DNA of 64,000 bases, taken from Chryseobacterium sp. ISL-80. GTDB taxonomy: Bacteria > Bacillota > Bacilli > Bacillales > Cytobacillaceae. Both the position numbers and the translations under genes were made by a program. The stretch lies in NCBI GenBank assembly GCA_018613055.1, contig JAGGQZ010000017.1:97572-161571 (forward strand), written 5' to 3'. The notes below the pieces were generated by a model. It searched no databases, was not told the DNA's origin, and saw nothing but the letters and a program-made list of their open reading frames with translations. This document shows, in pieces, positions 58,377-64,000 of the stretch; position 1 is the stretch's first letter; each line of letters opens with the position of its first letter.

Positions 58377-60473
58377 ATGAAATCATTAGTCCTTGCAGAA
58401 AAACCAAGCGTAGCCCGCGAACTTGCGCGTGTGCTTGGCTGCAATAAAACGCATAAAAGTTATTTCGAAGGAAATCAATACATCGTCACCTGGGCACTCG
58501 GCCACTTGATCGAATTAAAAATGCCGGAGAACTACGATCCGAAGTATAAGGTCTGGAAGCTCGAAGAACTCCCAATCATCCCTGAAAAAATGGGGCTGAA
58601 GGTCATCAAGCAGACGAGCCATCAATACAAGGCAATTGAACATCTTGCTGAGCGCAAGGATATCGGGGAATTCATCATCGCGACCGATGCCGGACGTGAA
58701 GGTGAACTTGTGGCAAGATGGATCCTTCAGCGCATCAACTGGCGGAAGCCGATCAAGCGCTTGTGGATATCTTCCCAGACGGACCGCGCTATCAAGGAAG
58801 GTTTTAAAAACCTGAAACCCGGTAAGCAATATGAGGACTTGTACGAGTCGGCTGTCTGCCGTGCCGAGGCTGACTGGCTGATCGGACTGAATGTTTCACG
58901 GGCACTGACCACTAAGTATAAGGATCCTTTATCAGCTGGCCGCGTCCAGACTCCGACACTCGCAATGGTCCTTGAACGTGAGGATGAAATCAATAAATTC
59001 GTCCCTAAGGATTACTGGACCATCCAGGCAAAGGTTGGATCACTCAATGCTGAGTGGGACCATAAAGGCGAAAAGCGGATTTTTTCCCAGGAAAAAGCAG
59101 AGCAGATTAAACAGAAGCTATCCAATAAAAAAGCAGTGCTGAAGTCACTTGACCGCAAACAGAAGTCCGAACCGCAGCCGATGCCATATGACCTGACGGA
59201 ATTGCAGCGTGACGCCAATAAACGCTTTGGCTTCTCAGCAAAGAAAACTTCCAATGTGCTTCAGGGTTTGTATGAACAGCACAAGCTCGTCACCTACCCG
59301 AGGACAGACTCACGTTATTTGACGACCGACATGGAAGCAACGATGCTCGACCGCCTTCAGGGAATCATGTCAGGTTACCGGGATGAAGCGAAACCGGCAG
59401 TCGCCCAAAAAGGCAAAGTTCAGGCACGCCGTGTGTTCAATAACGAAAAAGTCACCGACCACCACGCCATCATCCCGACGGAGGAACGGCTTCATCTGGC
59501 AGACTTATCACCAGATGAACGGAAGCTGTACGATTTAATTGTCCGCCGGTTCCTGGCTTTATTTTACCCGGCCTACCAATACGAAGTTGTGCATGCAAGC
59601 TTCGAAGTTGAGGGTGAAACATTGTCAGCACGCGAAACGAACATCCTTGAGATCGGGTTTAAAAAGGTACTTGGCAAGGATGAGGATGACGCCGCAACTC
59701 AATCCCTTGGACATCTGGAAAAAGGCAAAAGCTACAATGTCGGCCAGGTGACTGTGAACAAAAAGATGACCGAGCCGCCGTTACGCTTGTCTGAATCAGA
59801 TATCCTTTCAAAAATGGAGAAATTCGGCCTCGGCACGCCGGCAACAAGGGCCGAAATCATCGAGCGCCTTATTTCATCGGAGGTCGTCGAACGCCAGAAC
59901 GGCCGCCTGTACTCAACCAAGAAAGGGAAACAGCTTCTCGATCTTGTCAACGATGAACTGACCTCCCCGGAACTGACAGCGAAATGGGAGAAAGAACTGG
60001 AGGAGATCGCTCGTGGCAAAAGCGATCCGAAGGCATTCAAAAAACGGATCCGCGAACAGACTTCCCTCCTTGTTTCCGAAATCAAGAAAAGTGACAAAAC
60101 ATACAGGGCCCATAACCTGACTGGCTCAAAATGTCCTGAATGCGGAGAGTTCATGAAGGAGCGTAAGACAAAAGAGGGACGCATCCTTGTCTGCTCAAGC
60201 CCCGAATGCAGCTTCCGCAAGCATAAGGACCCTAAACTGTCCCAGCGCCGCTGCCCGCAATGTCACAAGCGGATGGAAATCCATAACGGCAAGGCAGGCG
60301 CCTACTTCCAATGCCGCCGCTGCAATGTCGTTGAAAAAGCGGAGGACAAAAAGAAAAAAGGCGTAACCAAACGCGAGGAACGCAAACTGAAGGAAAAATA
60401 CGCCCCATCCCAGGAAAACTTCGGCACAAGTCTCGGAGATTTGCTTAAAGCAGCACTTGAGGATAAGGAATAG
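58377..60473 (+). CDS. topB: DNA topoisomerase III
   Basis: A 698-residue type IA topoisomerase. The TOPRIM domain has LVLAEKPSVARELA and the acidic ATDAGREGE. The catalytic Tyr is in LVTYPRTDSRYL. GRVQTPTLAMV and FGLGTPATRAEIIERL are further signatures. The C-terminus (about 585-650) has two zinc-ribbon modules (CPECGEFM, CSSPECSF, CPQCHKRM, CRRCNVV) and a Lys-rich tail. It decatenates DNA. ATG 58377 follows AAAGGAG; the upstream TTG is less likely. Confidence 0.94.
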   Translation: MKSLVLAEKPSVARELARVLGCNKTHKSYFEGNQYIVTWALGHLIELKMPENYDPKYKVWKLEELPIIPEKMGLKVIKQTSHQYKAIEHLAERKDIGEFIIATDAGREGELVARWILQRINWRKPIKRLWISSQTDRAIKEGFKNLKPGKQYEDLYESAVCRAEADWLIGLNVSRALTTKYKDPLSAGRVQTPTLAMVLEREDEINKFVPKDYWTIQAKVGSLNAEWDHKGEKRIFSQEKAEQIKQKLSNKKAVLKSLDRKQKSEPQPMPYDLTELQRDANKRFGFSAKKTSNVLQGLYEQHKLVTYPRTDSRYLTTDMEATMLDRLQGIMSGYRDEAKPAVAQKGKVQARRVFNNEKVTDHHAIIPTEERLHLADLSPDERKLYDLIVRRFLALFYPAYQYEVVHASFEVEGETLSARETNILEIGFKKVLGKDEDDAATQSLGHLEKGKSYNVGQVTVNKKMTEPPLRLSESDILSKMEKFGLGTPATRAEIIERLISSEVVERQNGRLYSTKKGKQLLDLVNDELTSPELTAKWEKELEEIARGKSDPKAFKKRIREQTSLLVSEIKKSDKTYRAHNLTGSKCPECGEFMKERKTKEGRILVCSSPECSFRKHKDPKLSQRRCPQCHKRMEIHNGKAGAYFQCRRCNVVEKAEDKKKKGVTKREERKLKEKYAPSQENFGTSLGDLLKAALEDKE

Positions 60474-60478
60474 TTTTA

Positions 60479-60512
60479 CAACAGCACCCTAATAAGGTGC
60501 TGTTCTTTATTT
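60479..60512 (+). terminator. terminator of topB
   Basis: ACAGCACC (60481-60488) pairs with GGTGCTGT (60496-60503), followed by a T-rich tail. Confidence 0.85.
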
Positions 60513-60583
60513 TCAATATGAAGGATTTAACTTGTAAAAAATTCCTTTGGAGTAGTATGATATTCGTTGGTTGTCATAAAGTC

Positions 60584-60626
60584 GGAATGCGCAAGATCCT
60601 CTAGGGACCAGGCGCTGACGCTAGAT
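60584..60626. repeat. remnant of the interspersed palindromic element
   Basis: GCGCAAGATCCTCTAGGGAC and AGGCGCTGACGCTAGA resemble the left side and right end of the elements at 2872-3037 and 12010-12187. The central hairpin is missing. Confidence 0.55.
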
Positions 60627-60657
60627 TATACTTTTAAGGAAACTAAGGAGAAGCATC

Positions 60658-61926
60658 ATGAGGATTAGAGATTGGGATCGAAACCTAAAGATTCGCCTGT
60701 TTGGCGAGGCGTTGATGAATATAACATTTTGGATGTTCTTCCCGTTTTTGACGATTTATTTTGCCGAAAGCTTTGGGAAGGACAAGGCCGGATTCCTGCT
60801 GATTTTTTCCCAGGTGTTCTCGGTATTCGCCAATTTGCTTGGGGGCTATACGGCAGACAGATTCGGCCGCAAGCGGATGATGGTGATTTCCGCATTCGGA
60901 CAGGGCATCGCGTTCCTTGTTTTTGCCTATGCGGTCTCACCGTGGTACACGTCACCAATGCTTGGATTTATCTGTTTTGCGCTTGTCGGCGTGTTCGGTT
61001 CCATCTACTGGCCGGCGAGCCAGGCGATGGTCGCAGATGTCGTCCCTGAAAAAGACCGAAGCAGTGTGTTCGCGATTTTTTATACACAGATCAATATCGC
61101 TGTCGTTGTCGGCCCGATCCTTGGAGCAATTTTTTACGTGAAATACCGGTTTGAATTGATGATCGCCGTGGCGATTATATCCATCCTGCTTGCGCTTGTC
61201 CTGGCAAAATGGACGCGTGAAACGGTTCCTGCTTCCGCTAAGCAGGCACGCGCTGAAAATGGAAAATGGTATGATTTCCTTAAAGAACAAATTGCCGACT
61301 ACAAGATCATCATTCAGGACAAAGTTTTCCTCATGTTCATCATTGCCGGGATTTTGGCAGCACAGACTTTCATGCAGCTCGATTTGTTATTCCCTGTTTA
61401 TACAAAGGAAATGGTGAATAATCAAACCGTTTTAGAACTGGGCAGCAAGGTGTTCACCGTGAATGGCGAGCAGGCCTTTGGTTTGATTCTTTCGGAGAAT
61501 GGATTGCTTGTCGCTCTCTTCACCGTTGCTGTCACTAAGTGGGTGACACGATTCCCTGAACGGAATGTATTTGTGTTGTCGTCGCTTGTTTACGCCGTCT
61601 CCATCCTTATGTTCGGCGCTACACACTGGATCTGGGGGTTGATTTTAGCAATGGCGGTCTTCACGCTGGCTGAGCTGATGACGGCCGGTTTACAGCAAAC
61701 CTTCATTTCGAATCTGGCACCCGAGAAAATGCGCGGCCAATATTTCGCAGCAGCCTCATTGCGCTATACCATCGGCCGGACGATCGCACCAATCAGCATC
61801 CCACTTACCGTGTGGATCGGTTATGGCTGGACCTTCACCATCCTGAGCGTACTTGCTGTTTTAAGCGCGGTGCTGTTCTGGGTGATGTTTCGGATGTATG
61901 AGAGCAGGAAGTCAGCTGGTGTTTAG
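60658..61926 (+). CDS. MFS transporter (MdtH/YttB-like)
   Basis: A 422-residue twelve-helix major facilitator. GGYTADRFGRKRMMVIS is the loop 2-3 motif, and YWPASQAMVADVVPEKDRSS and INIAVVVGPILGAI are typical of drug antiporters. An extra hydrophilic insertion (about 235-280) lies in the helix 7-8 region. The substrate is unknown. AAGGAGAAG precedes the ATG. A strong terminator follows. Confidence 0.87.
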   Translation: MRIRDWDRNLKIRLFGEALMNITFWMFFPFLTIYFAESFGKDKAGFLLIFSQVFSVFANLLGGYTADRFGRKRMMVISAFGQGIAFLVFAYAVSPWYTSPMLGFICFALVGVFGSIYWPASQAMVADVVPEKDRSSVFAIFYTQINIAVVVGPILGAIFYVKYRFELMIAVAIISILLALVLAKWTRETVPASAKQARAENGKWYDFLKEQIADYKIIIQDKVFLMFIIAGILAAQTFMQLDLLFPVYTKEMVNNQTVLELGSKVFTVNGEQAFGLILSENGLLVALFTVAVTKWVTRFPERNVFVLSSLVYAVSILMFGATHWIWGLILAMAVFTLAELMTAGLQQTFISNLAPEKMRGQYFAAASLRYTIGRTIAPISIPLTVWIGYGWTFTILSVLAVLSAVLFWVMFRMYESRKSAGV

Positions 61927-61936
61927 GAAGTGCTAA

Positions 61937-61974
61937 AAAACCATGCAGGGAATCTGGCCTGCATGGTTTTTTTC
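61937..61974 (+). terminator. terminator of the MFS gene
   Basis: AACCATGCAGG (61939-61949) pairs with CCTGCATGGTT (61958-61968), followed by seven Ts. Confidence 0.92.
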
Positions 61975-62111
61975 ATAGTGGGATATTAAAAAGCAGCTTT
62001 GTTGTTGATAATCAGCTCTCCCATTGTCTGCAAAAGTCGAATGTCTTAAGTTTCTTTTTTCCTGTGAAATCGTTACAATATAAAAGAAGATTCAGAAAAG
62101 GGGCGAAATAA

Positions 62112-63344
62112 ATGAGTGATTTCAAAACGAATTTAGAGAAATATGCAGACCTTGCTGTCAAGGTTGGCGTGAACATTCAGAAAGACCAGACGCTTGTCAT
62201 CAATACGACGATTGACTCTGCAGAGTTTGTCCGTCTTGTTGTAAAAAAGGCCTACGACGCAGGTGCTAAAAACGTCGTCGTGAACTGGAATGATGACGTG
62301 GTGAACAGGACGAAATACGACCTTGCACCCGATGAAGCATTCAACGAATATCCGGAATGGCGCGCACGTGAAATGGAAGACCTGGCTGAGAACGGTGCAG
62401 CTTTCATGTCGATCGTGTCTTCAAGTCCTGACTTGTTGAAGGGTGTAAAGTCCGAGCGCATCGCAAACTTCCAGAAAGCTGCTGGAACAGCACTTTCAAA
62501 ATACCGCAAATACATACAATCCGATAAGGTCAGCTGGACAGTTGTTGCTGCTCCTTCTGAAGGATGGGCAAAAATGGTGTTCCCTGAAGAGACTGCGGAA
62601 ACAGCCGTGCAAAAGCTTTGGGATGCTATTTTCAAGGCAGTCCGCGTGGATACTCCGGATCCGGTGGCTGCATGGAAAGAACATGACTCTTCCCTTCATG
62701 AAAAGGTTGATTACCTGAACGGCAAGCGTTATAAGAAGCTTCACTACAAAGCACCAGGCACAGACCTGACAGTCGAGCTTCCTGAGAAGCACATCTGGGT
62801 TGGAGCTGGCAGCGTCAACGAGCAGGGCAACGAGTTCATGGCAAACATGCCGACTGAAGAAGTCTTCTCTGTTCCATTGAAGACTGGCGTGAACGGCTAT
62901 GTTTCAAGCACGAAGCCACTTAGCTACGGCGGAAACATCATCGACAACTTCAAGCTGACTTTCGAAAACGGAAAAATTGTTGGCGTCGAAGCAGAAGAAG
63001 GCGAGGAAATCCTAAAGCAGCTCGTTGCGACAGATGAAGGATCACACTATCTTGGTGAAGTTGCCCTTGTACCATTCAACTCGCCAATCTCTCAATCAAA
63101 TGTGCTGTTCTTCAACACACTATTTGATGAAAATGCATCCAACCACTTCGCAATCGGCAGCGCTTATGCTTTCTGCGTAGAAGGCGGCAAGACAATGTCT
63201 TCCGAAGAACTGGCTGAAAACGGCTTAAACGAAAGCATCACGCACGTCGACTTCATGATCGGCTCCGATCAAATGGACATCGACGGCATCACAGCAGACG
63301 GAACCGCTGAACCAGTATTCCGTAATGGTGACTGGGCACTGTAA
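62112..63344 (+). CDS. pepS: M29 family aminopeptidase (AmpS/PepS)
   Basis: A 410-residue M29 metallo-aminopeptidase that trims N-terminal residues from peptides in the cytosol. Recognisable sites are NMPTEEVFSVPLKTGVNGYV (metal Glu region), EEGEEILKQLVATDEGSHYL, GEVALVPFNSPIS, NHFAIGSAY and THVDFMIGS, with the metal-binding Glu, His and Asp. AAAGGGGCG precedes the ATG. It is monocistronic, followed by a terminator and a long 52-bp repeat array. Confidence 0.92.
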   Translation: MSDFKTNLEKYADLAVKVGVNIQKDQTLVINTTIDSAEFVRLVVKKAYDAGAKNVVVNWNDDVVNRTKYDLAPDEAFNEYPEWRAREMEDLAENGAAFMSIVSSSPDLLKGVKSERIANFQKAAGTALSKYRKYIQSDKVSWTVVAAPSEGWAKMVFPEETAETAVQKLWDAIFKAVRVDTPDPVAAWKEHDSSLHEKVDYLNGKRYKKLHYKAPGTDLTVELPEKHIWVGAGSVNEQGNEFMANMPTEEVFSVPLKTGVNGYVSSTKPLSYGGNIIDNFKLTFENGKIVGVEAEEGEEILKQLVATDEGSHYLGEVALVPFNSPISQSNVLFFNTLFDENASNHFAIGSAYAFCVEGGKTMSSEELAENGLNESITHVDFMIGSDQMDIDGITADGTAEPVFRNGDWAL

Positions 63345-63365
63345 GATTGGTTTAATATTCACGGA

Positions 63366-63396
63366 AACAGCCGGACATTTTGTTCGGCTGTTTTAT
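63366..63396 (+). terminator. terminator of pepS
   Basis: AACAGCCG (63366-63373) pairs with CGGCTGTT (63385-63392), followed by Ts. Confidence 0.85.
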
Positions 63397-63439
63397 TGAT
63401 TGGGTTGGAATTTTATTGTGACACTTTTGAATTCCGCTC

Positions 63440-64000
63440 TGCTTCAGACAGCTTTTCTGCTTTTGCTCTCAAACTTGTCCGAACCTGGGGCTACTTCGGA
63501 CAGCTTTTCTGCTTTTGCCCTTCAACCTGTCCGAACTTGGATCTACTTCCGACAGCTTTTCTGCTTTCCCCCTCCAAGCTGTCCGAACTTGGGGCTGCTT
63601 CGGACAGCTTTTCTGCTTTTGCTCTCCAACCTGTCCGAACTTGGATCTGCTTCGGACAGCTTTTCTGCTTTTGCCCTTCAACCTGTCCGAACTTGGGGCT
63701 ACTTCGGACAACTTTCCCTCTTCTCTCATCAAACCTGTCAAAATCACAGGCTTTTCTTGACAGCTTCCCCTCTTCTCCCATCAAACCTGTCAAAATAACA
63801 AGCTTTTCTTGACAGCTTTCCCGCTACTCCCATCAAACCTGTCAAAATAACAAGCTTTTCTTGACAGCTTCCCCTCTTCTCCCATCAAACCTGTCAAAAT
63901 AACAAGCTTTTCTTGACAGCTTTCCCGCTACTCTCATCAAACCTGTCAAAATAACAAGCTTTTCTTGACAGCTTTCCCTCTACTCCCATCAAACCTGTCA
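63440..64000. repeat. 52-bp tandem hairpin array E/F, at least 11 units
   Basis: Units begin at 63442, 63494, 63546, 63598, 63650, 63702, 63754, 63806, 63858, 63910 and 63962, exactly 52 bp apart, and run off the window. The first five have CGGACAG-type left and CTGTCCG right arms. The sixth is a hybrid, and the rest have TTGACAG with CTGTCAA. The GACA to TGTC outer span is 35 bp throughout. Several frames through it are open by chance, but 52 is not divisible by three. Confidence 0.95.

Noticed and set aside
63396..63812. Overlapping open frames of 81-138 codons on both strands
   Set aside because: They run through the 52-bp array. Lack of stops is a by-product of repetition; three frames alternate because 52 is not a multiple of three, and no ribosome site is seen.

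Overview
The window looks like a piece of chromosome from a spore-forming member of the Bacillaceae, possibly Mesobacillus-like. Shine-Dalgarno sites are strong (AAGGAGG type) and GTG/TTG starts are common. Many genes match the Bacillus subtilis yfj/yfk neighbourhood: pdaA (yfjS), yfkD, chaA (yfkE), a yfkF-like MFS carrier, yfkH, yfkK, yfkM and a yflG-like methionine aminopeptidase. Sigma-B, CodY and SinR-type sites also fit. No IS element, phage, CRISPR array, rRNA or tRNA gene was recognised.

Layout. 1-19.7 kb: mostly housekeeping, namely pdaA, class I fumarase, a Ggt/YwrD-like transpeptidase, a sigma-B stress gene, yfkD, chaA, transporters, a ZosA-like metal ATPase, yfkH, an alanine symporter under a probable CodY box, and yfkK. 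19.7-32 kb: an anaerobic respiration island. It has a Tat-exported molybdopterin reductase in the order B-C-A (as in ttrBCA and srdBCA), with its own TatA and TorD-type chaperone. It reads from a consensus sigma-54 promoter with three 15-bp upstream boxes. A binding protein, histidine kinase and sigma-54 activator operon lies just upstream. 32-41 kb: gnd with an RpiR regulator, map, yfkM, comFB, treR, two SinR-like regulators with a separate 42-codon sinI, and psuK-psuG. 41-47 kb: nosD-nosL-nosY-nosF with no nosZ, plus a second NosL with Met/His repeats. 47-64 kb: motAB, a chemoreceptor, a sodium symporter, cydAB, a peroxiredoxin, a Nudix-GNAT fusion, topB, an MFS carrier and an M29 aminopeptidase.

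The most striking gene is the peroxiredoxin at 56007-56618 (minus). It is open from start to stop except for one in-frame UGA, exactly at the peroxidatic cysteine codon. A GC-rich hairpin with a GGUC apical loop starts just after it, as expected of a bacterial SECIS element. This is probably a selenocysteine peroxiredoxin. With a reductase operon whose gene order matches the Bacillus selenate reductase srdBCA, it raises the possibility of a selenium-linked lifestyle.

Two families of intergenic arrays are the other main discovery. One has a 52-bp period: four arrays of different sequence share one geometry, a GACA arm and a TGTC arm with a 35-bp outer span. The other has a 20-bp period (TATAGCGA or TTGGCGA core): four arrays, each starting at a hairpin just past the 3' end of a gene and reading away from it. 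Neither is coding or CRISPR-like.
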